From contig JAFMSR010000017.1 of assembly GCA_022818135.1 (NCBI GenBank), forward strand, positions 12,972,561-13,036,560: 64,000 nt of DNA. Direction: 5' to 3'. The number at the start of each line of letters is the position of its first letter. The stretch's first letter is position 1. The notes beneath the pieces were generated by a model. It had not been told where the DNA came from, searched no databases, and saw only the letters and a list, made by a program, of their open reading frames with translations. This stretch comes from Saxidomus purpurata (lineage: Eukaryota; Mollusca; Bivalvia; Venerida; Veneridae). The position numbers and the translations under genes were made by a program. Positions 19,991 through 34,277 of this stretch are shown in pieces.

Positions 19991-21975
19991 AATCTTAGGC
20001 TGAATAAAATCTTCACGTACGCAAAACGAAAATAAACGGCGTTCATCAAAACATTTGGACTGGTCCAAAGCAACTAGCTAAAAGTTACATGTACATTAGT
20101 TACGCAGATAACGCAAAAACTAATATATGTTATTTCAAGTTCAAAACTATGATAAAAAGTTCGCATTTTAAGAAAAAGTGCCAAACATACATATCAATTA
20201 ATTTCATAATAAAGTGAAACTCTACTAACTGTTAAAACATTGACTGATTATGACTAAAACAATACAATTGTATGTATATGTATATTCAATGAATCTTCTT
20301 GCCGATCTCAAACTAGGATATACAAGTAGTTGATTTGACAACATGCAAAATCAATTCGAAAGCGTACTACTGAAATCTTAAGCCTGGAACTGAAATTGTA
20401 ATGCCCATACACGTTTAACTGTTTACACGCATTATTTTCATAAGCTCTAACCGTATGTTAAAGAAAATGCGTAGATAACTTATAACACATTTGTAAAGAA
20501 ATAAGCAAATATACATTTGATCAAGAAAACAATGAGAAAATTAAACTGTCTCAGAACTAAAACAATGAGGACGGTCTTGTAGCGCAACATTTAGTTTGAA
20601 AAAAGGGTAGTTTGAGAGAAATTTCAAACTGAAACAGTTTTCCCACAAGATACTCATGTTAAATGTCGAGATTTTGTAACCATTGAGATAGAATTACATA
20701 AAAATGTTAATGCCGTCAAAATAAGTAAGGTATGATTAGGACATTTAACATGTTTAAACACACGAATGAAATGTATAAGATCGGTACGCGCATATGCGTC
20801 GTCAAAATGGCCGTGCAATTGGTACGTTTTCTATTATTCACTTATTCACTTTTTTCAATATGACACACCGAAAAAATTTTATTTCTAAAATTGAATGCTT
20901 TTCCAAACCATGCTCACAATGAAACTGTAATGCATGAAAGATTCGGTAAGGTGACTATAAACAAAATATTGACAGGTGCAGTTGCATACATTACGGGTCA
21001 AGCCCTTTTATGTATTCGAGATATCTAAATTTCTCTTCAAAATCACATGTAAAATATTGAAGTGATTTAAGCAAACAAAAACCTTTCATTGTTGGATGAT
21101 AAACGAATTGCTTAAATACAATCGGGATATAAGCAATAAACTATTATCTGTCAATGAAATTTTTTGTCAACTTATTGGACTATTTGAGCAGTCTAAATAC
21201 ACCTAGTAATCAGACAGATTCTGATCCGATTAGGGGTAAAAAAATAATGGATTAGACTACATGTGGTTTGTAGCGGGGTTGGTCATTCGTGATAAAGTTT
21301 TTAATTCATTTTAAAGAAGGGATGAATACCACCAGATCAGGTTTAATGGGAGTTGTTACTTATCTCTTGTGACAGATTAAATTCTATATAGTGCAGTTGC
21401 AACAAATTCGTAACATAAGCGTTTGCTTGTTTGAATAAAAAGTTAGCTGTAAGCCTTTACAGAGTTTCAACTCTGACAAAATTGTCAAAGGTTTATATCT
21501 TTATATTTCCGTATTTTACAAATAACACAAACAAAATGTTCTACTAATTACCACATAGAGAAATAGCTGTTGTAAAATATCTAATAAACCAATCATCATT
21601 TTGTTCACAAGGCCTATACTGCACTTGTTAATGCCGATACTGAAGAATTGTATCGCACTTTATATAATTTAGCCTGAACCATGCCATTTTTTAAAGAAAA
21701 ACTACTTAATCTTGTGATTTTTTTGTGCGGCAAGACCTATAGAAACATAAAATTAATGTGAAGGAATATATAAAATATGTTCCATGGTTCCCCCCGACAG
21801 AGTTTATGTCATAAAATGCAATACAACTATTTTATTCTGGTAAAAAATAGTTGAAGGTCTTGTTCAAATCTGACGACAAGTAACAAAAAAACAAAAATAA
21901 TATCAAACAGGGAATGCCACGTACCAAAAACGCAGCCTCCCCAAAACGAGCCCCACAGCACCCAGAAGTGCACAC
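19991..21975. other. Unannotated AT-rich stretch
   Basis: No open frame of note, no tRNA-like boxes and no inverted termini recognised. Mostly simple AT-rich sequence. Confidence 0.5.
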
Positions 21976-22600
<625 letters not shown>

Positions 22601-22863
22601 CAGTGGGATTTAAAAACTGCCCATCACAGAGTCCTCCCCCTCTTCCGTCAGACACAATCAAAGAGGGAAGCATAGCGTCCAACTGTAAACGGGTTGAACA
22701 CCAAACATGCGGTGTGTCTCAAAACAGTAGGGTCGTAACCTCTTTTAACAAAACGTTTTATAATTTTAGCAAATACAAGGCAAGTTTGAAATTTTGAGCA
22801 AGACCGCTTGTTTTATATTTCATGAAGTCAAAAATACCTTTCAAAATGTATATGCTAACATAT

Positions 22864-22890
22864 ACAGTAGTCGGAACGTAACAGTTGTCA
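22864..22890 (+). repeat. Left terminal inverted repeat
   Basis: 27 bp, exact reverse complement of 26958-26984, ending ...GTTGTCA. Confidence 0.9.
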
Positions 22891-25314
22891 CACGGAGTGC
22901 ACTGTACACGCACGATGTACGCACGATACACGCACGTTAGACGCACGTTGCACGTTCGGTAAATACACGACGAGCGATTCAGAACGATACACGATATACG
23001 AAGCGCACGCTACATGCTATACGATAAATGGATTACACGTTATACGATCACTTTGAGATTTCACATTTTATCTAAATTTATACCTTTTAATCAGACCGAA
23101 AGAATCAGATCAATTAGAAGCTTCGTACCTTAACAATAAAAAATGTCATCGATAAGTGTCAAAGATCCACATTTTTCATATCACAGTATGTGTCAAAATT
23201 GAACACCCGTCGGAGTGGATGGCAGGAAGTTGATTCCGATGTGCGAAAAAATGGGCGTAATTAAAGTTAAAGTTAAAGTTAATTGCCATCAACACTTTTC
23301 GTTAAATAAATTCTACATTAAATACACTTTTTAGGACCGTGGCTTATAAATGTTCAAATATAATAATCTTATACCGGAACCTTGAATGTATATGTTGATG
23401 GGTGTCAAGTGGGTGGGGTAAATTGACATTGAAGAAACTGAACGCTGAAAATGGCGTTTTCGAATGAATCAAGCATTTAGAACGGGGTTTGTATGGTTAT
23501 TTTGTAGTATTTATAGTTCTGATGATTATACGGCCCTTAATGTTGACCAATGTTTTAACAGAAAAAAGTTTTGAACAATATTTAGGTTTTTCCGGTAGCC
23601 CGAAAGTGAAAATTGTCCTCTAGAAATCAAAGATTATTCCAAAAAAGGGATGATAATTAAAGCGCAATGCTGTATTTATGTACTGTAGACTATGGTGATT
23701 AATCTATATAAAGTTTTATATCATGTTACTTTATATTTTGTTTTAGTGGGCCTATTCTATAGGTGGGGTATCATATGATAAAATCACATTTGAAAAATGA
23801 ACCTCTAGGAAACAGTGATCTTTTATAGAGTGAAGAAGGTTGTTAAAGTTCATTTTTATTTAAATGTAGTTTAATTCTTGGCACGCAGTTCTATATACTT
23901 TATGTCACTGCTACCATTCTTTCAGATTCAGAACACCTGTCAAGGTGGCTGGGGTAATTCTATATGGGGGTAGTAATACATTTAAAGTATAATTAAACAG
24001 ACTGTTATGTATTATAACTTTTCTCACCCATTTTGGGATAAAATTTGAAAAACCTTCTAGGATATTAACCAAAAACAGGTTAAAACTCATTCGCAAAATT
24101 ATTTTGGACCCTCTGTATGGAATGGTCCAATTGCATGACTACTTGTAATACTAAAAAATACAATTATTAATCAAGTGTGAGGGTTTTAACAAGACGGATA
24201 TATAGTACAAATCTAATAAAACCTATTTCAAGGTATACATTTGTACAACCTGATTAAAATCATTTTTTCTATGTTCCCCCTTCTGAAGTAAGAGTCTGTT
24301 ATAGTTAAACTGGTAAGAAAGATGCAGGTGATCAGATGTAGCATCTGTATGGCCAGTGGCCAGTCCAAACCTGCAAGGATCTACTTACTGATCATGATAA
24401 AAGGGTTGATGTTTCATTCAACTGGAGGTAGTAGGAGTAGGTCAGAAACCGGCTTACATTTATCCTGAACCTGCCCCCTACTACACCCCCCCCCCCACAC
24501 ACACACACACACATTACAGATAATAGCCAGTGATATTTGTTTAATTATAACTATTATATGGTGCCATACAGACAGTGCAAATTACCATACAGTACTAAAT
24601 TATATATAAGGTATAAATTACAGTTACAGTATTTTATACCTGAAACAAGCATGTAACAGGTACAGTGGTTGGGCAACCCCTACTAACATGTCACCCGTCA
24701 CGCCCTGCTAATTTCTGTTATGTGCAGACTATGATTTGCTAAATAATAACAAGATTGAATTTTATGTTTTGGGTTGCCAATATCAACATCCACTAACCAG
24801 TGAAAAAACATGTTTACTACTACAATTAAAATACTAAGTACTTGTTAAATATAAGAAATTGCATTTATACAAATATTGTTTAGGAATTTGACTAGTGACC
24901 TACAGGAAGGGGTCTGATAGCAACTAGAGTTAATTAGGTAACTAAATTTTATCAGTCATTTGACAGTCTACTATGTTATTTTCCAACAACCTTTATACAT
25001 ATTAACTTTGGGCTTTTATTGGACTTAAATAATCATTAATAGTGAAACCATGCAAGTCCAAGCTTATCCATTTCTGTCTTGAATTTAAGTCCCTGTGTGG
25101 TGAAAGCTATGAAGTCAAATAGCCAGTGAGGGGTGTTACATTTTACAATGCACTGGATACAAACCTGGTCAACCCAAAGTATGTACCAACCTGAGCTGGA
25201 TGGTAGTAAGTTTGCGCCCAGCCTAAGACGTGTGATTTATTTGTCCGTTTTGTAATTTGTTGAGTATCCCATAGGACGGCCAGGTTGCACTGTTTTGCGG
25301 CAAAATGTGTTTTT

Positions 25315-25500
25315 TTTAAGTTTCAATTCTCTACACCATCCGTCCAGGATAGTGGTTCGAATCCTGGCATAATTTCTGTGGGTGAGTATGGAATGTTCTG
25401 GGTGATTGCCCTTAAACCAGGCCCCTTTTGTCTGCATCATCTGCTCTCATTACCAGATATTATTATAAACCTACATGAGCTGGGCACTATGGCATGGTAA
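25315..25500 (+). mobile_element. Possible SINE insertion inside the TIR element
   Basis: Contains a canonical B-box within 'ggttcgaatcctggc' (25353) followed by ~130 nt of moderately GC-rich sequence. No clear A-box. Low-confidence call. Confidence 0.35.
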
Positions 25501-25950
25501 CTGGTAAGCCTGTTTTTAGGCATTGATAACATTTATGAATAATCATAATGTTTTCAATAACTCTGGTCTAGAATGCCTATTGTTTTTATTTCATTGATAC
25601 CAGAGATGATAGTGAATCTGAAAATATATACAATATAGCAAGTTTTTAGGTTGATGATGTAAAAGACAGCTCAATGCAGTGTCTATTGTTATCATTTCTA
25701 TTGCATAAATGCAGGAACAGATTATAGAGTATTCCTGATAAATGGAACAATAATTTGTCAATCTTCCTATGCTGGCAACAGACCTGTTTAGATGGATTAC
25801 AACAGCTGAAGCTACTATACCAGAGCCTGGATTTTTAGACCCATATGTGTATATATGTAGATGTCCAGAGTAAAATATCTGATATTCATTTGAGTTTCTT
25901 ACTTTGCGAGATGCGGTATGTCAGATTTGTTCATCTTGTTTTCATAGGGC

Positions 25951-26083
25951 ACTTGTAGGAGGATCTTACAAAATAGCCGTGCTTTATGATCTCACTGACC
26001 AAAACCTTGACTTTCGCTCAATATTTGAGAATCTATTTCTAGCGCCCCAGTCTAAGGGGCAGAACCCCAGCCTCAAGTTCAAA
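25951..26083 (+). other. Exon-like open frame inside the TIR element
   Basis: Acceptor-like 'gttttcatag' and donor-like 'cag|gtaggcag' bracket an open stretch reading ALVGGSYKIAVLYDLTDQ and later PQSKGQNPSLKFKQ. It has coding-like composition but no family match. It may be a remnant of the element's own gene, a captured host exon, or chance. Confidence 0.3.
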
Positions 26084-26957
26084 CAGGTAGGCAGGAGTAG
26101 AGGACAACGCACTAAGTACAGACTGGAGGCCTTTATTTTGGACAATATACGGACCCTGTTTTGAATGACATTGAGGCATTTGATGAGACCAAAGTTTTCC
26201 AAATAGTACTATTTGAAAGACCTTGATGAGACTCAAACTAATTAATCAGTCAAAGACACTACCTAATTACCTTTCTCTTTATGTCAGCTAACGGATATAT
26301 TATTCCAATCAGGCAGTATAATTCATAGTTTTAATTCAATATCAGGAATTTTTAAAGGATTACCAGGATTACCCGAAACAACTTTTTATTGGACTTTAAA
26401 TAATTTCGTAATAGTGTAGTTGATTGGCCAGGAACTGTCTAGAGTATTCATGGTTCGGCGTATTATTTGCATCTAGCCAATAAAAAACTTGTTAACGTCA
26501 TACCCACGATATGTTGCTTGGGTGCAAGCGTACCTTGTCTGCTGCCCTTAAAGGAATGCATTGACAACAACAGTTTAGATAAACAATATGTCCTTTCTGT
26601 TGCAAAAATAAACCTAAATTTCGGATATGAGGTGAAAATGTTTTCGACCTGTCCCGGAAGTCTTTCTCGCCCGCAACTACACTGAATAATATAAACTGAA
26701 ATCAGCACTTTTTTGGAGGAGATGTGCACGCTAAGTAAAACGATTAACTACGGAATACACCATCGAATTGTACGTATACCGTATGGATTATCGTGCATCG
26801 GGAATCGTATATCGTGTATCGTGTACAGTATATGGTGCACGTTGCACGATGAATGATACGATATGATACACGATATACGATTGACAAAATACACGATGAG
26901 TGCACGCACGTTATACACACGTTACACGTACGTTATACGCACGATATACGCAAAATT

Positions 26958-26984
26958 TGACAACTGTTACGTTCCGACTACTGT
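26958..26984 (-). repeat. Right terminal inverted repeat
   Basis: 27 bp, exact reverse complement of 22864-22890; followed by a T9 run. Confidence 0.9.
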
Positions 26985-27598
26985 TTTTTTTTAATTTATT
27001 AAAAGATAAAAAAATATATACAAGTAAGGATGAAAAGAGCGAATAAAAGGAAAGTGAGCTGATCACTTCCATTAAGCATAATGAAACAACTCATAGAGGC
27101 TAACTTTCTTTCATTACATGATTTTACCGACTACCTCTAACCAAAAAGTAGATCTATCAGAACCATAATCTTGTCAGACGAAGATATCAAATTATATTTT
27201 TCATGAATAAATTCCCCATGATCAAATATCAAATTTATTTCAATCAACTTTTTGTTTTCTAATATAAATGAGAACAAAAATAAATCTAAGTTTGCCTGTT
27301 CTAACCACAAAATATCAACCGAAAGGGATAATATTTTATAATACATTAATCACTTTGAAGAGTACTAACTTTCATCACTTAATGATAACAGAACTTTTAG
27401 TTTCTGTTTGACAAGCACATTTTTGTTGCAATCAAGTCCAATACTGCAACATTCACAATTAGAGGCTGTTTAGCATCTATAAATACACTTCAGGGCTATA
27501 CTTGCCGTTTAACCTCAACAAAGTTCCAGTATGGCTTCTAGACACCTTAACTATAGCCAGGGAGTCAAATTATTTTTCAATACACGGTAAAGAACCAC
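26985..27598. other. AT-rich spacer between two elements
   Basis: No supported feature. A 69-codon minus frame at 27137-27346 has no recognisable similarity. Confidence 0.5.
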
Positions 27599-27602
27599 TT
27601 AA

Positions 27603-28530
27603 GGGGGGTCACTGGTGAGGTTTTGGATTTGTGCACTTCCGGAAATTTACATTTGTTGTATTTCAAAAATGATGAGTTAACTTGAAAAAACAATTAGATA
27701 GTAGTGAACTTAGGCACAATAGGAATATTTTAGCGTAAAAAAATTGAACATTTTTGAGAAAAAAAATGTTGACCTCACATTTGGTGACTAAATTGACAAA
27801 TTTTGTCATATGCAAAAATGGGGGTTGGGGTACAAAAATAGTCATTTCTCAAAAACCGTTTAAGATATTTACATAATTCAAACTGTATTATAAGAAGAAT
27901 TGTTAGGATATAAAAATTCATTAATAACTAGTTTCTTTTACAGTTCTTTGTTACAGACATATGCCGTCATATCTCAAAGCTTGCCGAAATCTAAAAAACA
28001 CAGTTTTTGTCAGTTTTTATTGAATTTCTTTCTTATATGCACATTGACCCCCATTTTTTATTTTTGCATTCTAAAACAAAGGTTTTAATCAAGCTGCAGA
28101 CAAAATATCTGAAAAAGCTTGTTACTCCTTTATCATGAAATATTCATTTATCAAAAATTGATAAATGAATTTTAGTAAAGTGGGTGGGGTAATAATAAGG
28201 AGCGTAATATTTATTCAGATGATGATAGAAATACCACTATCTCTAATTTTTCATCCTAAAGTATAATATACTACATAAGAAAAGATTAGAAAGTGATATC
28301 CATTCTGAAACATACACCACATACATATACGTTTATAATACCAAAATTCTAGCTACTTCTGCATTAAGCACCTTTATCTGATAGTGTATCACTAAATATT
28401 AATATTGCGAAAAAGTTAAGTCATTGACCCATCATTATTTTTCCAGAAATTAACTAGCAAAATGTTAGTCTCCATAAAAAACAGGGTCAATAAAAATTCT
28501 TGTTATTTTGAATTTCAGCAGTGACCCCCC
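27603..28530. mobile_element. 928 bp non-autonomous element with TTAA target-site duplication
   Basis: Terminal repeats GGGGGGTCACTG (27603-27614) and CAGTGACCCCCC (28519-28530) are perfect 12 bp inverted repeats. Each is flanked outside by TTAA (27599-27602, 28531-28534), making a 16 bp mirrored boundary. TTAA duplications are typical of piggyBac- and Kolobok-type transposition. No transposase frame of useful length is present. The interior carries a 29-nt perfect hairpin (28142-28170, 13 bp arms). Confidence 0.75.
28142..28170. repeat. Perfect 13 bp-arm hairpin
   Basis: ATTCATTTATCAA, a 3-nt loop, then its exact reverse complement. It lies inside the TTAA-flanked element, followed by 'gtgggtggggtaa', a phrase also found at 23409 within the neighbouring TIR element. 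Confidence 0.7.
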
Positions 28531-28534
28531 TTAA

Positions 28535-29133
28535 GGTGACTAACCACTCATTTCTGATGCGGTGTTAGTTTTCTCTACCTGCATCAAAATGAATCAATTT
28601 TTTTTCGCTAGCGGCAATCCTTTCGACTTATAAAGCTACACTGAACAGTATTGGCATAGACTTACATAAAAATCCTCGTAAAAAGATTTCAAAATTATGA
28701 ACACTGATTGTTGAAATGAAGATTTTTATTGTTTTCCAAAGATATTTAGCGGAAAAGTTATTTGGTATAATATAATAAATATCACGGAGACATACTATAT
28801 CATCACTTTCACACTCAGCAATATAAAATAAATATAGTATCATGACTACTGGGCATTTCTTAAACAATATGGGTAGAAAGCGGACATTTTTTGTCAAGCA
28901 GAAATGAATGGATGGTCCAAATCATGATAAAACGTATTTCAGTGCGAGGAAAATGTTATGACTGGAATTAAAACTATGACATATAAATATATAATTAAGC
29001 GACAACTTTTGACAATTAAGTCCGCACAGCACAATTTATTTTTTGTAGAACGAGTGCCCATTTAGTAGCAAAATAGAACTACTTTAGTAACATGAAGAAT
29101 CTCAACATACAAATTTCAGTAATGTTTATATTT
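28535..29133. other. Unannotated AT-rich stretch
   Basis: Nothing recognisable beyond short unsupported frames. Confidence 0.5.
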
Positions 29134-29660
29134 TATGCTCCCCAAAGGAGGGGGGCATACAGTCGCCGCTTTGTCCGTCCGGTCATCCATCATTGTCCGG
29201 AACATAACTCGGAGAGTATTGAAGGGATTGAGCTGATACTTCACATTATGATAGATGTCAATTGAGAGTAAGTGCAGAGTTCAGGAATCATAACTCTAGC
29301 TGACCCCATTTTTTAATTATCCCCTTTATGTAAAACTATTCCGGAGTATTACTTATATAAGGAACGGACTTGATATTTCATACATTCATAGAGCTCATTA
29401 AGAGAAATCGCAATGACTAAGAACAATAAATCTAACATAATTGTACTTGTCCGATACATAATGCCCAAACCATGAACCAGATTTAATTGATATTAGACAT
29501 AGTGATAGAACATATTTAGAAGAAATGCAGTGTCAATTAACATTGACTCTACCTTGTCTCCTTTTCTATGATATCTCTTTATCATGCAAGATTGAGCTAA
29601 ATAAAGCTCTAAAACCGTTCAACAAATATACTTGATATTTAGTACAATAAAAGAGAATAT
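29134..29660. repeat. Dispersed repeat headed by a GC hairpin
   Basis: Hairpin 'tatgctcccc...ggggggcata' (29134-29159), then 'gtcgccgctttgtccgtccg' and 'cggaacataactcggagagt', as in (GTCC)-associated bivalve repeats. The downstream section (to ~29660) has two diverged halves sharing 'cttgatatt.' and 'gagctaa/gagctgata', suggesting eroded tandem units. Confidence 0.5.
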
Positions 29661-32600
29661 TGACAGGAAGTGCACTTTTCGAAATTCATAACTTTGTTCA
29701 TAACTTTATATATTTGCCTAAGCTTTAAATACGTCCCTTTATCATTCATTTATTTTGTTTTCTACAGTTCAGTTTTCATTTGCAAGAAGAACGTCCCGTG
29801 TTTAGTAAACTTTTGTTCATGCTCAACCCAGTTTTGTGATCAAGTTTTGAATCAGTATAATATTTCAATATTTAACAAATTCATAATTAGAATTTATCTT
29901 ATATGCTTTCTACATGTACAAGCATTTTAAATGATTTTCAAAATTGTTTTTCTTTTCTTTTCCTTATTTACAAAGCTAAAGGTGAAAAGCATTCCATGCT
30001 CATACTGAGTCGAGCACGAAAACAGTTATATAATCAAGTGGCCTGACTAGTTTGCTGTTCATCCGAAAATGCTGGCTTCGTGGAGCAGCCTTCGGTACTA
30101 CCGATGCTCTTGTTTCCGCAATAGGTAAAAATATAGCATATCAAAAATTATCATTACAGTGACAATGTTAACACAATATTTTATACATGTATGTCACTCA
30201 AGATAAGATATTGCTAGTAAGCTTGAAAAGACCGACAATTAGAAGATCCATGATGAAATTATCCTAATCGAAACTTGAAGTATAACTGTCACACATAGAT
30301 ACAAACACAGAAGTTTGCTGAACAGCCAGAATTTAAAGGACTGACAGCATATAACTTCCAAGGAGGAATTAGAGGCCGGCGATAAGGTATATCTTTTAAT
30401 TAAATTCTTCCTCAAACACCAAACATCAAGCAACATTTACTTAAAATTGGGAATTATAGAGGGTTCAAAAATGATTATTGCCATTACATTCCGAAAAGAG
30501 TTAAGAAAAATCCAAAACCAGTTAAAAGCAAAATGTCAAGTAGACAACTGGATTAAAGTATCGCGAGTCAATTACAAATCAGATAAACAAAGTAGAAACA
30601 AACATTTCTAAGAAATTCATGGGGGCTGTTTTATCAACATTGGCGTAACTTACGCCAATTCTCTAGTGTAACCTTAACTTACACATTTTTATACATTTTG
30701 CACAAAGTGTTTTATAAAACATATTTTGAATTGACATACATTGCACTGGCGTAACTTTAGCGCAAGTTGTAAAGAAAAGCGTGACACAGTCAACAGCACA
30801 TGTTCCGGTGACGTCATTTCACCACAAAAGTGTCACTAAACAGTCAAATACAAAAAAATCCAGAAAAGAAACATTATCTCACTGGTATTGTACAGAAAAG
30901 AATTTTGTCATTGGGATTTCCTTTTTTTTTTTACTAGTATTCATTCATCAACACAAGTTAACTTAATTAACAGAATTAGTTACCAAATAAAGTACAATGT
31001 ATTTTATTTACCTTGATGATTGTTCTGGCTTTTCGGACAAGATTACATCTATATACAGATGTATATGCGTGCCCGCTTTGTATGCTTTGGAGGAATACAA
31101 TCAGGACGCGTCATATCAAAGGTATGTTAAGGGAAGTGAAGGTAATCAAACTTAAAAGAAGATAATGTGACAATACAGTTTTTGAGGAATTTGCTGCATT
31201 CCTTTCAGACTACTTACACACTGACATTTCCAATGTTTTACGTGTAGTTACATTTGCAGTTTTGTATTGAGCATACATCTTGCTTGTTGTAGTTATCATT
31301 ACCTTTCTTCATGTATCTTTATCACTTATACACATAATATATTGTAAATAAGAAATGAATGTAATATTCAAGTAGCATTCACAAATACATGTATAATGAC
31401 TATTTCTTCATTCTGTTTATCAGGGCCTGTATTGTGGTCAGCAACATGCATCTGTAATACTACTACAACTTGTCAGTCTATACTTAAAAAGCCTTTTTAA
31501 ACTACTTGGATCTTGACAGTGTTTGGAAATCATACCTTACCTATATAAAGTATTTTAGCTTGGAACGCAGCACACTCCAAAATGAAGAGCATTGCCATTT
31601 GAAAGTGCAAAAGAGTTCCAATGCACATGCTGTTTCTCTACTTATATCTAAGTGATCTAGATATTACCAAGTCATTGAAATATTTCAATTGGAAATTAAT
31701 GAATAATTCAGGTAGAATGATGCTTCTTGCATCGGAACTCCTCTCAGTATCTTCTAGGCAAATGTCAAGTTGGCTGAGTTGTCATTAACTACTGGCCAAA
31801 AATCCTAAGTAAGAGTTGTTGTTCTAGTATATCTACTTCAAACACAAACTAGGTATTGGTTCTGTTTATGTCTACATGAAACTTTACGTCAAATGTGGGG
31901 GTGGGGTTAAGAAAAGTTATAGCTTTACTGTTGCAAAGTATTTTGTGGCCCAATATTTGGTTTATGCGGAATACAAATTAAGAAATAAAGGTACAAGCAC
32001 AACACTTAAAACGTATCTGGTACTTGTAGAACTTGTTTGTTAATCAATACTGGTAGATGAGACAAAGTTCTGCATTACATCTACCAACTGCTATTTGAAA
32101 ATGTTTGCTATTGCTAAATGCAGATGAAACAGATAAAGAGGACTACTTTTATTTGTCTGCATGAAAACAATAACTTTATCTTCTATTAAATTATTACATA
32201 TAAATGTCAAATCCGGTAATAAATTAAAATTTGTAAAAACTTTATATTCTTTACACACTTAGAATTCAAAACACTACATTTTACAAAACACATTACAGTG
32301 AAATCACATTTAAGTCGCATTCTGTTTCTATCCATCGTATATAACATATTTTACAGAAGCTATTTGTAGTACTTATTTGAGTTGTATTTTTTCACGAAAA
32401 GGCCTCATTTTTTAGATCCAACCAGCTTATGTCAATACAAAATTGATTTTTGTTTAGTCATATTATAACTCAATGTTTATCTCAAACCAGGCCTTTAATT
32501 ATCACAAGGCTAAATAACAAGGATTTATAGAGCAAATCCTCGGATGACAGCAGCTGATTTATGTGTGACTATTAATAGAGCCGGAATCAACAGGCGTAAC

Positions 32601-33859
32601 CTAAATGGGTACATCAAATCAGCATTCTGTTTTACACGGATTACAATTTGTATTGAAAGTTCAGACTTATAATGACTTTCAGAACAAACTTTCGCTTTAA
32701 ACTTGCCAACTTTTACATATTTCAAAGTACAGCTGATTAGCAATCGCACAAAATAATCATTTTTAATATTAATACATGTATATTACAATATACATTAACA
32801 GTTTTGTATATAGAATTTTTGCATAATTGCCGCAGAAAAATTCGAACGTGTCGTTGAGAGAACTTGTTTTTTTATAGTAAACAAGGTGATATATTTAAAT
32901 TATCATTTAGCTCGCACTTAAATAATGAGTCATGAAGAGGATATGGAAAGTGAACAAATATGAACACCGCTGACGGTTGTCTACATGTTTCTTAGAAACA
33001 AGGGGAGAAACTCCTTACAACAATCAGTCTCCTATACGTTAGGAACAAATTTTATCAAGTACTATTTTCATTTAAATTCAACATAGGTAAAGTAGAAGAA
33101 TTAATGACAAATAGAAACACATATGTATACACGCATACATAAAGATACGGTCATTACCGGGGCGATTTTCACTCACGGGAACTGCCCAGTCATTTATTAT
33201 TCTATAAATAAATAATATCTTTATCTAAAAATGGTAACTTATTAAGTTTGAAAGAGAAATAATACTTATATGCTATTAAACATTCTAGTAACAACTAGTA
33301 AGAGACAGGAAATTCTTCATTGCAAACGTTGATGACATTTCAGAAGCCTAATTCATTTTGTTGTGTTACTGAACAGATATGTGCTGAAACTTGGAAAGAC
33401 TGTCTGATGAGTGAGCTCATGCTTGTGGAATTACGTGAAAACAATATAATTACACGTTGACTTTATTTCACATCTTTGTTTTTTTTTGTGTTAAAATTTG
33501 TTTCTCACAAATATTAATTACAATGATTTACCAATTACGTTTTGTAATTGAAAATAGATTTTGATGTGCCAGAAGCATTCCTCAAGTAGTGCCGGCTTAT
33601 AACACATTCTGATGAGAATAGTCACCTTTCTGATTGTGCCTTAACTATGCCATTTTCAACATTTGTTTTCAAATATCAATATCCATGTATATTTTCGTTA
33701 GAATTAACGGTTTTTCCTATATGAACAATCATGTTTGTGTTATATAGAACAAAGATGTGTTATTGATACTAAATATTTTATTACTTTTCACATTAAGTAC
33801 ATGCATGATAATAATATTACAAACGTACTTGCTTATACAACTTGGTGCACAAAAACAAT
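29661..33859. other. 4.2 kb gene-poor stretch
   Basis: AT-rich on both strands with no open frame above 90 codons, no domain match and no pol III boxes recognised. The only structure noted is a 21-nt palindrome at 30639-30659 (ATTGGCGTAA c TTACGCCAAT), with a related 'tggcgtaactttagcgcaag' at ~30748. Together these may bound a ~130 bp MITE. Confidence 0.45.
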
Positions 33860-34277
33860 TGACTGAATTCAGTCACTAACTGACCATACATTCATAGCAT
33901 ATATGAATCTGTACTCCAAGACGATTCGAATATGATTGAAATTGCATCTGACTGAATTTCAGTCATTCCTGATTTCACTATCTGCAACTGAAGAAGCAAA
34001 GTTTTTCGGTAAAAAAAAGTAAGAAGCTAGGCCGACAGTGACTGAATTCAGTCACGAAATAGCATTCATTTAGGCTATAATTGTATCTGATAGAATTCAG
34101 TTATTTCTGTTTTCACTTTCCTAAAATTTTGAAAACAATTAAAATACTGAAACCAGTGACTGTTTTTCCGTGAACAAAGATGGAAGCTAGCCGAATTTGG
34201 CTAAATAGCATGATTTATAACACACATGGAAATTCACCGATACAGGCTGCAAAATAAATGTATTCACTCAAAATTAT
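33860..34277 (+). repeat. Palindrome-bearing repeat; arm of a 366 bp inverted pair
   Basis: 33912-34277 is the reverse complement, with scattered mismatches, of 63635-64000, both 366 bp. It contains an 18 bp perfect palindrome GTGACTGAATTCAGTCAC (34038-34055), a 16 bp version at 33860-33875, and near-palindromes at ~33949 and ~34090. The two arms are ~29 kb apart and opposite in orientation. The distal copy is cut by the window edge, so the unit may extend further. Confidence 0.85.

Larger units (their letters stand above)
22864..26984. mobile_element. 4.1 kb DNA-transposon-like element with perfect 27 bp TIRs
   Basis: The left end, 22864-22890, begins ACAGTAGTCGGAACGTAACA. The right end, 26958-26984, is its exact reverse complement over 27 bp. 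Inside each TIR lies ~130-250 bp of degenerate 'acgcacgttacacg' / 'cgatatacgatacacg' subterminal repeats (22890-23045, 26740-26955), unlike anything else in the window. A TA precedes the left end, but TT follows the right, so a target-site duplication is not preserved or differs in type. No transposase is recognisable inside, suggesting a non-autonomous or gutted copy. The interior holds a SINE-like B-box (25346) and one exon-like open frame (25951-26083). Confidence 0.8.
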
